DNA of 64,000 nucleotides from an uncultured Pseudomonadales bacterium (GCA_943789335.1 CALSTS010000010.1:62001-126000), one strand, 5' to 3'; shown: positions 32,384 to 41,665, counted from the first letter of the stretch. Numbers and translations are program-made. Notes: generated by a model not told the origin, from the sequence alone.

Positions 32384-33346
32384 TTAATCACCCAAAGCTC
32401 CACCACAACTACTACCTTGACCGGCAGTACAGCCATAACAATGTTCCCCGATTGCAATCGGTTTTCCGGTTAAATCTTTTTCAAGAATATCTTTAATGTG
32501 AGGCCTTGGTTTGCTAACAGCAATAAGAGGCATAGCTAGCATTTGATTGAAATCACAATCATATACATAACCCTGGTAATCAACACTTACAAGACTACGA
32601 CACATTACTGTTTCAAGATTAGAAGCCGTATAGGCTCCTTTCAATATATCCATATACTCTTCATACAACCCTTTTGCCAACAACCAGCCCCCAAAGCGAC
32701 TAATAGGCATGTTGGTAATAGTAAATAGTTGATTAAATTCAATGTTGTGATCTTCTTTTAGTATGCGTTTGTAATCGGCTTCCAGGCTATCCTGTCCAGG
32801 GGGTAAATTTAAATCTTGCGGGTTATAAACCAAATTGAGTTGTAAGTCTGGATCAACACCATAACCTAAGCTATTTAATTCTTGCAGCACAGCGATGCTG
32901 CCTTCAAATATTCCTTTACCTCGTTGTTTTTCAACATTTTGTTCAGAGTGGCAAGGTAAAGAAGCAGTAATTGTAACTTTGTTATCTGCCAAAAATTGAG
33001 CAGTATCTTCATAACCTGGTTCATGCAAAATTATTAGATTGCAACGGTCTATGACTTCAATGCCGAGATCCTTAGCGCTAGTTACAAGGTAGCGAAAGTG
33101 AGGATTCATTTCTGGTGCGCCACCAGTTAAATCCAGCGTACGGATATTAAGTTTTTTCAAAGCCTGAATTATTAGGTCGACCACTTCCAGGCTCATGATT
33201 TCCTTACGAGTAGGCCCGGCATTAACATGACAATGCACACAAGTTAGATTACACAGATAGCCTAAATTCACCTGCAGTGTATTCAGCTCATCACGATAAA
33301 TCGGAGGAAAATCTGTTTCTAGCAATAATGGCTTAGTATCTAACAT
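32384..33346 (-). CDS. arsS: Arsenosugar biosynthesis radical SAM protein ArsS
   Basis: A 320-residue radical SAM enzyme. The cluster motif C-x3-C-x2-C is at residues 32, 36 and 39 (CNLTCVHC), followed by LDLTGGAPEMNPHFRYLV, a SAM-binding region typical of this group. The C-terminal selenodomain has CYGCTAGQGSSCGGA, with Cys where some homologues have selenocysteine. ArsS joins the SAM-derived deoxyadenosyl group to methylated arsenic in cyanobacterial arsenosugar synthesis; that role is extended here by homology. No arsM methyltransferase is in the window. A 20-bp tandem duplication covers the start codon. Confidence 0.88.
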   Translation of the reverse strand: MLDTKPLLLETDFPPIYRDELNTLQVNLGYLCNLTCVHCHVNAGPTRKEIMSLEVVDLIIQALKKLNIRTLDLTGGAPEMNPHFRYLVTSAKDLGIEVIDRCNLIILHEPGYEDTAQFLADNKVTITASLPCHSEQNVEKQRGKGIFEGSIAVLQELNSLGYGVDPDLQLNLVYNPQDLNLPPGQDSLEADYKRILKEDHNIEFNQLFTITNMPISRFGGWLLAKGLYEEYMDILKGAYTASNLETVMCRSLVSVDYQGYVYDCDFNQMLAMPLIAVSKPRPHIKDILEKDLTGKPIAIGEHCYGCTAGQGSSCGGALGD

Positions 33347-33369
33347 AAAGGTTTAGTATCTGACATAAA
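33333..33369 (-). repeat. Tandem duplication over the arsS start, creating a 8-codon upstream frame
   Basis: Two 17-base copies (33333-33349 and 33353-33369), differing at one base, lie 20 bases apart. Each contains an ATG on the minus strand. The upstream ATG at 33366 opens a frame reading MSDTKPLC that stops with TAG at 33340-33342, overlapping the true arsS start at 33346. Confidence 0.8.
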
Positions 33370-33508
33370 TTAAATAAATCTCAGTGGAGATGGCGACCTC
33401 AGTCTGTCTGACATTCTATGCAATGAGATTAAGATAAGCAAAAGCCACTGCTTATATTCTTGTCAGCACAACGTTACAATAGACTATAACTTAAACGAGT
33501 TGTTACGC

Positions 33509-35104
33509 ATGTCTGCCATCTATTCTCTTGACGCATTAAAATTTGATAATAGTTTCTATAATCAATTGCCTGCCGATCCTGTTATCAACAATAACAGCCG
33601 GCATGTGAATGCGGCCTGCTATTCCAAAGTGAATCCTATGCCTTTCCCTAAAGCGAGCTTAGTTGCTTACTCTCGTGACATGGCACTTGAGCTTGGACTC
33701 AATCCAATGGAATGCATGACCCAACGTTTTACCGAGATTTTTAGCGGCACCTTGCTTTTAAAAGGCATGCAGCCATTTGCGGCTTGTTATGGAGGTCACC
33801 AGTTTGGTAACTGGGCAGGCCAGCTGGGCGATGGCCGTGCAATCAACCTTGGGGAAGTTATTAGTAAAAAAGGGCAACGTTGGGCTCTACAATTAAAAGG
33901 TTCTGGGCCAACACCCTATTCTCGTCATGCTGATGGTTTTGCTGTACTACGATCTTCAATCAGAGAATTTCTTTGCAGTGAAGCCATGCATCATTTAAGA
34001 GTTCCTACTACTCGAGCGCTATCTTTATTGAGGACAGGCACTCAAGTAGAAAGGGACATGTTCTATAATGGACAGTCTAAGATGGAGCCTGGTGCTGTTG
34101 TTTGTCGAGTAGCTCCTAGTTTTATACGCTTTGGTAATTTCGAATTATTCACTTCTCGCAATCAAACAGACATAACCAAGCAATTGCTTGATTACACCAT
34201 AGAACACTTCTTCCAACACCTTGGCAAACCTTCAAAGGAAGTCTACATCCAATGGTTTAATGAAATCTGTCTATCAACAGCTCGCTTGATAACGGAATGG
34301 ATGAGAGTCGGTTTTGTGCATGGTGTTATGAATACAGACAATATGTCGATTCTTGGTCTTACCATTGATTACGGGCCTTATGGTTGGCTGGAAGATTATG
34401 ATCCTCATTGGACACCAAACACTACCGATGCTGGTGGTCGTCGCTATGCTTATGCTAAACAACCCGAAATCGCACAGTGGAATTTATTGCAATTAGCCAA
34501 CGCTATTTATCCTTTAATTGAAGATGCTCAAGCATTGGAAAGCGCGTTGGAAAACTACAAAAAAGTCTATGACATCGCCTGGCGCGACATGATGTCTAGC
34601 AAGCTAGGATTGAACACCTTTACGCAAGCTAGTGATGAAGTATTATTTCAGGATTTAGTTCGCAACTTAAAAAACACTGAAACTGATATGACCTTATTTT
34701 TCCGTCATTTAAGTGAACTGGAAATCAACATGAATACGAATGTAGATCAGCTTTTATCAATGATCAAACCTGCTTTTTATGTTGAAGAAATAGCAGCCGA
34801 CGAAGCCGACAATATTAAAACCTGGCTATCTCAGTATGTGGAGAGATTGAAAAGTGATGGCAAAACGGATGAAGCGAGGCGACAACAAATGAATTCCGTA
34901 AATCCCTTATACGTTCTACGTAATTACCTTGCCCAAGAAGCTATCGAGCAGGCTGAAGCTGGTAGCTACACCATGATTCACGAATTGCAGGAAGTACTCA
35001 AAAACCCTTATGAAGAACAAGTCGGCAAGGAACGCTTTGCAGAAAAACGTCCTGACTGGGCAAAACAAAAAGCTGGTGCGTCCATGCTTTCCTGCAGCTC
35101 CTAA
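33509..35104 (+). CDS. selO: Protein adenylyltransferase SelO (YdiU)
   Basis: SelO is a pseudokinase-fold enzyme that transfers AMP to Ser, Thr or Tyr of target proteins, linked to oxidative stress. From ATG 33509 it has 531 residues, starting MSAIYSLDALKFDNSF as in the family. Visible motifs are ACYGGHQFGNWAGQLGDGRA in part (nucleotide loop), WALQLKGSGPTPYSR, FVHGVMNTDNMSILG (catalytic Asp and Asn) and TIDYGPYGWLEDYD. The C-terminus ends SCSS, with Cys where eukaryotic forms carry selenocysteine. A TTG at 33500 is an alternative start. Confidence 0.94.
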   Translation: MSAIYSLDALKFDNSFYNQLPADPVINNNSRHVNAACYSKVNPMPFPKASLVAYSRDMALELGLNPMECMTQRFTEIFSGTLLLKGMQPFAACYGGHQFGNWAGQLGDGRAINLGEVISKKGQRWALQLKGSGPTPYSRHADGFAVLRSSIREFLCSEAMHHLRVPTTRALSLLRTGTQVERDMFYNGQSKMEPGAVVCRVAPSFIRFGNFELFTSRNQTDITKQLLDYTIEHFFQHLGKPSKEVYIQWFNEICLSTARLITEWMRVGFVHGVMNTDNMSILGLTIDYGPYGWLEDYDPHWTPNTTDAGGRRYAYAKQPEIAQWNLLQLANAIYPLIEDAQALESALENYKKVYDIAWRDMMSSKLGLNTFTQASDEVLFQDLVRNLKNTETDMTLFFRHLSELEINMNTNVDQLLSMIKPAFYVEEIAADEADNIKTWLSQYVERLKSDGKTDEARRQQMNSVNPLYVLRNYLAQEAIEQAEAGSYTMIHELQEVLKNPYEEQVGKERFAEKRPDWAKQKAGASMLSCSS

Positions 35105-35965
35105 ATGAGTTCTTAAAATGCCTGGTGCAATAGCTCCTTCTGGTGGTGCCCAAGGTCTCACAAGGGTATGGGGCCCATTTCGAATTATCAGTCTCGCGAC
35201 GAAAATGCGAGGTAGTGACATAAGGCTGAAATAAATACATTGGATCATCAACAATTGTTGTTACCACGAACCATTCTTCGCCTGTGGGGGCCGTAAAACG
35301 ATTAAAATATTCAGTTAGAATGGCGTCTTCACTGTAAGGAATACCATTTGGTCTGAGATAACCAGGCTGCATTTGAGTCGTAATAGCTTTCAATGTGCCA
35401 ACTGGAGGCGGCTCATCATCCGGACTGCCATTACTGCCGCGGTTTATTAATATATTCTCCCAGTCTGCCACACTATATCCCTGCCAGCTTCTTTCTAGGT
35501 TGGCAGCTTCAAGCATCATGCTTATTAGCGGTCTGCGTCCTGTAGATGAGAAATTTAACAACCGAGTTTGCGATACCAGCGTCGGTATCAATTCTTAAGG
35601 TATAGTCATCTTCCCAGCTTATCTGCAATCTTGTTGGAACCCGCATAATTCGAGCTGCGCCAAATGCTTTGCATTGCAGGCCCGCCGCATTATCTGCCTC
35701 CAAGATCCCAGTTATTGGTAACAGCTTTTCCTGCCTCATTGACCGGTACACTCATGGTATCCCCGATTGCCGGCGTCAACATGCGATATGCCCAGTCTTC
35801 AGTAACCAGAGGAAACCCATGTTCCAGTCAAATCAATCGGAGCTTCAACCCTGCCAGGAGCTTGTACTGCTGCTGGCCCACCAAAACGCTGAGCATAAGC
35901 AGGCGTAGCTATAGACAAAACTAAAATTAAATTCAGCAAAAACTGAGGAAGCTTACTGAAATCAT
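35105..35965 (-). pseudogene. Secreted protein B paralogue, frameshifted
   Basis: This is a broken relative of the intact secreted protein at 49069-49851. From ATG 35965 a signal peptide (LILVLSIATPAYAQ) appears after one shift. Shifted pieces then match the paralogue: LQCKAFGAARIMRVPTRLQI, LQGYSVADWEN without the leading Leu, YLRPNGIPYSEDAILTEYF, FVVTTIVDDPMYLF and TSHFRRETDNSKW. At least three frameshifts are required. No stop is found before the frame runs antisense into the 3' end of selO, so the given lower end is only the selO boundary. Confidence 0.7.
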
Positions 35966-35980
35966 CTTTATAACTATTGT

Positions 35981-36969
35981 TTAACGCAATTCTTCATAGA
36001 CCGCCTCCAAAAACATTCTTGTCGTCCACTCGCCTGAATCGTGACCATAAATCCCGTCGTATTCAAGGGAAGGCTGAGCTGCCAGAATTTCCTCAAAGGA
36101 CATCCCTTCATTAATCATAAGTTGCACCCGATCACGAATGATAGTGACCATATCCCGATACTCAACCACATCCGACTCACTTGCCAAGCGACCATGCCCC
36201 GGAATAATGAGGGTGCCTCCTTGCTGGTTAAATTCAGGAACTGCAATTTCTATCACATTCGATTAAGAGCATCAATCAAGCCTTGCAATGAGCCTCCATA
36301 TCTCTGGGTAAAAATGAGGGTATGAAGTAGTATCGAAAATATCCCCGGTCACAAGCACATCAGATCCACGAAAATGCACCAGAACATCTGACTGTGTTAT
36401 CGCCGCTGGTTGATGCAGTATCTCGATAGGCTCACCATTTAAGATAAAGCGCTTTGCTTTCTCCAAAAAATGTATTATTTGGCCAAATCTCGTATGGAAC
36501 TTCATCCAGCAAATTCAGTCACTAATAGAGTTAAACCATTAGCATGCCCTACAATTGGTATCCCAACATCTTGGTTTACTCCGATCCGAACGTCTTGCCC
36601 CCTTATATCGTTAATCGCTACATTTCCAGCCAAATGACGAAGGCAGATGCTGCAGTGCTAATAATATACCGTCGGTGGCAGCGAACTAAGCTCTCCAATA
36701 GCATTGCACCAAATTTTCAGATGCTTCGGCATTGCCGCTATCAACCACGATTAGATCCTAGCTCACCGACCATTACAGCAATATTACTGCCACCAGTAGC
36801 AATCATGGAAATACTACCCTGAACAGGTAATACTTCAATTTCTGCGCTATTTTTAGCAAGGAACTCTGGTCGTTGGGCCAACACAGGCTCAATAACAAAA
36901 GTGCTTAACAACAATGGTATCGATAGACTAAACACATAGTCGGCGGAATTTGTTATTTATTAAAGCCAT
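35981..36969 (-). pseudogene. MBL-fold metallo-hydrolase paralogue, frameshifted
   Basis: A decayed relative of the intact hydrolase at 49862-50866, with a good ribosome site (GGAGA) before ATG 36969. Pieces in changing frames include a signal peptide ending VIEPVLAQ, GNVAINDIRGQDVRIG, SDVLVTGDIFDTTSYP, then GGTLIIPGHGRLASESDVVE and YRDMVTIIRDRVQ to the stop at 35981. The H-x-H-x-D-H motif is not visible in any frame, and the later conserved AHT is read as AIT, a loss of a likely metal-ligand His by substitution. The length, about 330 codons, is near normal. Confidence 0.75.
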
Positions 36970-36995
36970 AATCCGTCTCCTATTCCCCGGCCCGA

Positions 36996-37902
36996 TTACT
37001 GATCGAATTCTTCACGCATCTGTCGTAAAGTTTCTCGGTACTCAGGGTAAATTGTGACACTGCCACCCACAACGGCCTCAACTTCAATGCCTAGCCGATC
37101 AGCCATATCTGGGTGCTTGGTCCCCAGTGGCCAGTGCGGCACCCAACCAGGATCCATAGCAACCTCTTCTACAGGCTCAAATGCACGTCTTTGGGTAACT
37201 ACTTGTGGAGGGTTCCATATCCATGTCTGGCTGCGAACCATAGGTTCTTCCAAATAAATAGGGTCTTCAATATGACTAACCATAGTGAGATGCTCGCCAT
37301 TTCGAAACCAGTATTCAGTCATCACTGCATAAGGGCTTGCTGGCACACCATTGCGTTGGTAAACCCCATATTTCATATGAGTTGTGGTCACTATCAGCAT
37401 CCCGTCAACCCATTCTCCGGTAGAAAAACCATTCCATTTATGCAAGCCATATCGCTCTGAGGGGTGCGGTCTTCCATCCAGCCAGATGGTCCGGTCGGCC
37501 CTGCCATAAGTACCATTGGTTCTATAACCAATATGTCTCGAGAGTTACAGGGTTTACAATTCGATCAATACTCAGGTTAGGCCTTGGCCCTCTGAATGAA
37601 TATTGTGCAGGATGGGGCTGAGCTTGCCGTTCTGGTTGAGATAAAATAGATGCATCCCAAGTTTCAGCTTTTTGTCTGGCAGCGGCATTCATTGGAATCC
37701 CTGTGTATTCTCCAAGACCCGCTCCAGGCAATCTGTCATACCAATCCTCCAGCACTAAAGCCGACCACATCCCTGAAATATCAAAAGCTTCACTAGGTAT
37801 TGGAACAGGTTGTGCAAAAGCTGAATTAATTGCAAAACTAATTGAAGAGATTTGTAGCAAGGCGACCACAATAGCTTTTGTGACTAGGTTATTTTGCCGC
37901 AT
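36996..37902 (-). pseudogene. Secreted protein A paralogue with one frameshift
   Basis: A relative of the intact secreted protein at 50871-51725. From ATG 37902, preceded by AAGGGG, there is a signal peptide (SAFA-Q) and a clear frame (DISGMWSALVLEDWYDRLPG, then RPNLSIDRIVNPVTLE) to a TAG at about 37524. One base shift near 37535 resumes as IGYRTNGTYGRADRTIWLDG and continues through HKWNGFSTGEWVDGML and LYPEYR-like ends to a stop at 36996. The span is 907 bp, so a single one-base indel restores about 302 codons. It leads the decayed A-MBL-B module. Confidence 0.75.
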
Positions 37903-38066
37903 TAAGTACCCCTTATTTTTATAAATTATTTGAAGATGAGGTTTATATTTGGAAGAGATAATAAAACATAAAATTATTAATACAACTATATATTCACTAT
38001 CAATCTGATATTTCCAATATTCCTGCACTATTTAAAAATGAATATAAGCTAATAAAATAACGCGTC

Positions 38067-38098
38067 AAAAAAAAGGGCACTAATAGGCGCCCTTTTTT
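38067..38098 (-). terminator. Rho-independent terminator downstream of the lectin-like gene
   Basis: A run of A followed by GGGC pairs with GCCC and a run of T (38067-38078 with 38089-38098), so the hairpin works on either strand. It lies just after the minus-strand gene ending at 38118. Confidence 0.75.
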
Positions 38099-38117
38099 CT
38101 TCGCTGATTACAAGCTA

Positions 38118-38768
38118 TTAATCAGCTGCAAAGCAATAAAACAGCCCTGCTCCTCCAGTTTGCACCAATGACTGCTGGCTACAGCCCGCACTCGGATGAG
38201 CGGCATTCCATGAAACATTGCCCCCACCATGGCGATCAGTATGACCTACCATAGCGCTGCCATCACCACTGCTCGTCCAGTTATTGCAAGTATGGTCAGC
38301 TTCATCCGGGAAGAAAGCTGTACCATCAGTCTGCGCACCAGTCAGAACATCATGACGATTGGGGCTATCTCCGACACCATTAATCTGATTACCATTTTCA
38401 TCAACCGCAGTATTCTTATCAATAGTACGGTTATAAAGATGAAGGTCAGAAGGGTTAGTAGCAATTAAAACACCGTTAGCATTGTACCAAGGACCTGAGC
38501 CGATACGATCACGCGCATTGACTCGAGCTTCTCCAGCAGTGGCTTCACCACTTAAATAAGCATGCCAATGACGCTCACCTGCTCTAGCAGATTCTGCAAG
38601 TGCTTGACAGTGCGCGTTTGCGCCTGAAAGGCCACCTAGGTCACCACCATTTCCGGTCCCGACACTAGTGACAAAAAAACTCATGCCTGAAAATTCTACA
38701 TCCTGTGCCATGACAGAACCCGATAGAGAAATGAGGCCTGCAGTGATCAAAGTAGAAAAATATTTCAT
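38118..38768 (-). CDS. Secreted C-type-lectin-like (endostatin/DUF1554-like) protein
   Basis: A 216-residue protein with a signal peptide (about residues 1-21, VMA-Q). The rest resembles the C-type-lectin-like fold of endostatin and DUF1554 proteins: DLGGLSGANAHCQALA near the start, RIGSGPWYNANGVLIA in the middle, and CNNWTSSGDGSAMVGHTDR with GLFYCFA at the end. Conserved Cys pairs and Trp fit that fold. Ligand and function are unknown. It has terminator sequence behind it and no operon partner, and the strong AT-rich region before it probably holds its promoter. Confidence 0.6.
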   Translation of the reverse strand: MKYFSTLITAGLISLSGSVMAQDVEFSGMSFFVTSVGTGNGGDLGGLSGANAHCQALAESARAGERHWHAYLSGEATAGEARVNARDRIGSGPWYNANGVLIATNPSDLHLYNRTIDKNTAVDENGNQINGVGDSPNRHDVLTGAQTDGTAFFPDEADHTCNNWTSSGDGSAMVGHTDRHGGGNVSWNAAHPSAGCSQQSLVQTGGAGLFYCFAAD

Positions 38769-39045
38769 GAAAATCTCCTTTTATTTTTAATTTAACGAAA
38801 TGCTCTTTTTTCAATTTTTATTAAGTAAAGAGCACGCAAGTTAGCAAACTTTTTCTATAAGTGAAACGCAATTTCTCGGCGGAATCGTTAACGCTTAACA
38901 TGCATCAAACTAACCCGTTATCACAGAAAAATTAAACCATGACCGCGAACTAATCTAGATTTTATAGCCTACCAGCAAAGCGAATTGTTTTTTTATAAAG
39001 CGAAGCATAGAAATCCTATGTTAGAATTTGCCGGCCTAATTTACT

Positions 39046-39122
39046 GCTCCGGTGGCACAGCTGGATAGCGCGGCCCCCTCCTAAGGGGCAGGTCAGAGGT
39101 TCGAATCCTCTCCGGAGCGCCA
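39046..39122 (+). tRNA. tRNA-Arg(CCT)
   Basis: A complete 77-nt cloverleaf with encoded CCA. The acceptor GCTCCGG pairs with CCGGAGC. The anticodon stem GCCCC/GGGGC encloses loop CTCCTAA, giving anticodon CCT. The T-arm is AGAGG-TTCGAAT-CCTCT. No integrase or 3'-end repeat was seen nearby. Confidence 0.96.
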
Positions 39123-39147
39123 CTCCCCTTCTTTGATAAAACTATTC

Positions 39148-39176
39148 TTGACAGTTTGTCTGTATTTAATGAAAAT
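39148..39176 (+). promoter_or_regulatory. Candidate sigma-70 promoter of the hydroxyquinol operon
   Basis: TTGACA at 39148-39153 is followed after 17 bases by GAAAAT at 39171-39176, a weak -10. The operator-like half-sites begin at the next base, so a bound regulator would cover the transcription start. Confidence 0.35.
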
Positions 39177-39211
39177 GTTCGCATAGAAATATATCTGTTC
39201 ATTAAGCGAAC
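39177..39211. promoter_or_regulatory. Three-half-site operator, probably for the IclR-family regulator
   Basis: GTTCGC at 39177, GTTC at 39197 and GAAC at 39208 sit at offsets 0, +20 and +31. Exactly the same pattern occurs at 42497-42531, between the regulator gene and hapC. The outer arms also form an 11-bp perfect inverted repeat (39172-39182 with 39206-39216). Binding by the IclR protein is inferred. Confidence 0.6.
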
Positions 39212-39230
39212 ATTTTTAATTAAATTATTA

Positions 39231-39250
39231 CAATCTCTGCGTAGAGATTG
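39231..39250. promoter_or_regulatory. 20-bp near-perfect palindrome upstream of the hydroxyquinol dioxygenase
   Basis: CAATCTCT and AGAGATTG are perfect 8-bp arms around GCGT. No T run follows, so it looks more like a protein site than a terminator. It is not found at the other catabolic promoter. Confidence 0.4.
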
Positions 39251-39377
39251 ATGCAAGACAATAATGCTTGTTGCACCAAGCTAAGTATCTTGATTGAATG
39301 CTGACTTTGTTAATTCTTATCAAACTTAGCGATATACAAATTAACTAGCGACCTATATTTACTAAGGAGCCCAAACT

Positions 39378-40262
39378 ATGACCGTTAACGTTAAAGATTT
39401 CGGAATGGACAATATGCCTATGGCCGTACTTGAAGAGTATGGTGCTAAAACCAAAGACCCTCGTTTAAAAGAAATAATGTTGGCTCTTATTACACACCTT
39501 CACGAATTCGTCAAAGAAGTCCAACTAACTGAAGAGGAATGGTTCCAGGCAATTATGTATCTCACTGCTGTAGGGCAAAAATGTGACGATAAGCGCCAAG
39601 AGTTTATTTTGCTTTCTGACACGCTTGGTGTATCGGCCTTAGTGGACTCTATTAACAATATGCGTGAAGGTATTGGTACCGAAAATACGGTGCTTGGTCC
39701 ATTTTATGAAACCGGCGCACCGGAATATCCTATGGGCGCCAACATCGTCCAGAAGTCAACTGAGGAAGGCGTTACCGCTGTTGTTCGCGGCAAGGTTCTA
39801 GATAAAAGCGGAGCCCCTGTTTCTGGTGCAGTGCTTGATGTCTGGCAGTCATCCAGTGAAGGCCTTTACCATATGCAAGATCCTGAAATGCCTGAACATA
39901 ACCTTTGCGGACGTTTTACTACTGGTGCAGACGGTGAATACATTTTTGTATCTGAAAAGCCTGCCGCCTACCCAATTCCTACTGATGGCCCTGTTGGAAT
40001 AATGCTTAATGCTTGCGGACGTCACCCTTGGCGACCAGGTCATTTACACTTCATTATCACTGCACCTGGCTATGATCGCTTGGTCACACATATTTTCACT
40101 AATGAAGATAAATATCTTGATTCTGATGCTGTTTTTGCAACTAAGTCTTCACTCGTTGGCGAGTATAAAGAGTGCAATGACGAAGCTTTAGCAAAAGAAC
40201 TTAATATTGAAGGACCGTTTGAAAAAGTTGAATTTGATTTTGTCCTAATGAGCGAAAAATAA
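39378..40262 (+). CDS. Hydroxyquinol 1,2-dioxygenase (intradiol)
   Basis: This 294-residue Fe(III) intradiol dioxygenase opens the ring of 1,2,4-trihydroxybenzene to give maleylacetate. The helical N-terminal dimerisation domain is followed by the beta-sandwich domain. The iron ligands are visible: Tyr164 (GLYHMQDP), Tyr198 (AYPIPTDGPVG), His222 and His224 (RPGHLHF). The motif GTENTVLGPFY is also family-typical. Size and the long N-terminal domain favour hydroxyquinol over catechol or protocatechuate, and the maleylacetate reductase in the island agrees. A good ribosome site (AAGGAG) precedes the start. Confidence 0.88.
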   Translation: MTVNVKDFGMDNMPMAVLEEYGAKTKDPRLKEIMLALITHLHEFVKEVQLTEEEWFQAIMYLTAVGQKCDDKRQEFILLSDTLGVSALVDSINNMREGIGTENTVLGPFYETGAPEYPMGANIVQKSTEEGVTAVVRGKVLDKSGAPVSGAVLDVWQSSSEGLYHMQDPEMPEHNLCGRFTTGADGEYIFVSEKPAAYPIPTDGPVGIMLNACGRHPWRPGHLHFIITAPGYDRLVTHIFTNEDKYLDSDAVFATKSSLVGEYKECNDEALAKELNIEGPFEKVEFDFVLMSEK

Positions 40263-40314
40263 ACTGACTTTAGAATAATTATAAGCTTTATTGATTGATT
40301 AATTGCGAGGAATT

Positions 40315-41022
40315 ATGAAAGTAGTACCACAAATCACACTGGCAGAAGCCGCAGCTAAAGTCTCTGACGGAGACACCTTAATTGTTGGCGGTTTCGGAAT
40401 GACTGGAAATCCAGTGCATTTATTACATGCCATTGCTGAAACTTCTGTAAAAGATCTGACTTACGTCGGCAACAATGTTGGCGAACCTGGTTTAGGTGGC
40501 GGTCGCTTACTTCGCAATGGCCAGCTTAAGAAAGCTATAGGCTCATTCTTCACCAGTAATCCCGAAGCAGTCAAAGCTGCTCAAGCAGGTGAAATGGAAG
40601 TTGAATTACTTCCACAAGGAACGCTTTGCGAAGCCATGCGTGCTGGCGGTGCTGGTCTGGGTGGTTTTTTCACCCCTACGTCTGCCGGCACTGTATTAGC
40701 CGAAGGTCGTGAGACCCGTAATATTGATGGCAAAGATATGGTATTAATTCCACCTTTATATGGTCAAGTTGCATTAATTAGAGCCTGGAAAGCTGATACT
40801 GCTGGAAATTTACAATATCGCATGACTGAAAATAACTTTAATCAAGCCGCTGCGACAGCTGCAACGGTGGTAATTGCTGAAGTTGAGGAAATTGTTCCTG
40901 TTGGCGAACTAGACCCTAATTTCATTCATACCCAAGGTTGTTTTGTCGATTATCTAGTACAGGCGGAATTAACCCTCGATGATTTAGGTTCTTCAGCTTC
41001 AGTAGCCACCGAAAAGCGATAA
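40315..41022 (+). CDS. pcaI: 3-oxoadipate CoA-transferase subunit A
   Basis: The alpha subunit of a two-subunit CoA-transferase that moves CoA from succinyl-CoA to 3-oxoadipate. It has the [16 protein letters not shown] motif and the glycine-rich [16 protein letters not shown] chose ATG 40315 because GCGAGGAA lies just before it; the frame is open from a TTG at 40303, giving 4 more residues. From 40315 the protein has 235 residues. It follows the dioxygenase by 52 bp and precedes the B subunit by 16 bp. Acetoacetate-type transferases are close relatives, so substrate rests on context. Confidence 0.87.
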   Translation: MKVVPQITLAEAAAKVSDGDTLIVGGFGMTGNPVHLLHAIAETSVKDLTYVGNNVGEPGLGGGRLLRNGQLKKAIGSFFTSNPEAVKAAQAGEMEVELLPQGTLCEAMRAGGAGLGGFFTPTSAGTVLAEGRETRNIDGKDMVLIPPLYGQVALIRAWKADTAGNLQYRMTENNFNQAAATAATVVIAEVEEIVPVGELDPNFIHTQGCFVDYLVQAELTLDDLGSSASVATEKR

Positions 41023-41038
41023 TGTTGATGAATCTCGC

Positions 41039-41665
41039 ATGAACATTGCACGCGCTGCCCTCGGAGAACTTGGTCCAGGTGATGTGGTCAATCTGGGTAT
41101 CGGTATTCCAACCTTAGTCGCCGATTTAATTACCCCTGAGCATGGCATTTTTATGCACACAGAAAATGGCATGCTAGGTGTTGGCCCACGTCCTGATTCA
41201 GGTGGCGCCATGGACTATCCAGTTAATGCAGGGAAAATGCCTGTCAGTGAGCTGCCTGGAGCCAGTTATTTTGACTCCTGCGCATCTTTTGGAATGATCA
41301 GAGGCGGTCATGTTGACGTATCCGTCATTGGCGGTTTGGAGGTCGACGAAGCTGCCAATCTAGCAAACTGGGCAGTACCAGGTAAACCCTTGCTAGGTGT
41401 TGGCGGTGCAATGGATTTGTCATCAGGCTCTAAACGCCTGATTGTTACAATGACGCACACTAGTCGTGATGGCTCGCCAAAAATCGTTCCTACCTGTGCG
41501 CTACCGTTGACAGCGCTTGGCGTAGTTGACGTTGTAATAACTGAACTCGCAATGTTCCGCTATATTGAGGGAGAACTGGTCCTAGTTAAAGTAATGCCGG
41601 GATCTAGCCTTGAAGACATTGCCGAAAAGACTTCAGCGAATTATAGAGTTGAATTAGAAGAGTGA
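41039..41665 (+). CDS. pcaJ: 3-oxoadipate CoA-transferase subunit B
   Basis: The beta subunit, 208 residues, carries the catalytic Glu in the motif [11 protein letters not shown]. Other family patterns are [12 protein letters not shown] near the start, [21 protein letters not shown] and [20 protein letters not shown] in part. With the A subunit it activates 3-oxoadipate produced from maleylacetate. The gene ends 2 bp from the end of the convergent IclR-family gene, so this part of the island is a compact three-gene operon. Confidence 0.88.
   Translation: MNIARAALGELGPGDVVNLGIGIPTLVADLITPEHGIFMHTENGMLGVGPRPDSGGAMDYPVNAGKMPVSELPGASYFDSCASFGMIRGGHVDVSVIGGLEVDEAANLANWAVPGKPLLGVGGAMDLSSGSKRLIVTMTHTSRDGSPKIVPTCALPLTALGVVDVVITELAMFRYIEGELVLVKVMPGSSLEDIAEKTSANYRVELEE

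Noticed and set aside
32384-32450. Selenocysteine codon in the ArsS C-terminal domain
   Set aside because: All positions of the CYGCTAG/SSCGG region are encoded by normal Cys codons and no in-frame TGA occurs before the stop.
39046-39122. tRNA-Arg as an integration site for the catabolic island
   Set aside because: No integrase, no repeated tRNA 3' end and no composition break were seen next to it.
39172-39216. Inverted repeat as a terminator behind tRNA-Arg
   Set aside because: Arms are 11 bp and a T run follows, but the loop is 23 bases and the half-sites repeat exactly at the second promoter, so an operator is the better reading. A termination role cannot be excluded.
39041-39256. 71-codon minus-strand open frame over tRNA-Arg
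   Set aside because: It covers the tRNA antisense and the operator region; such frames are a common false call.
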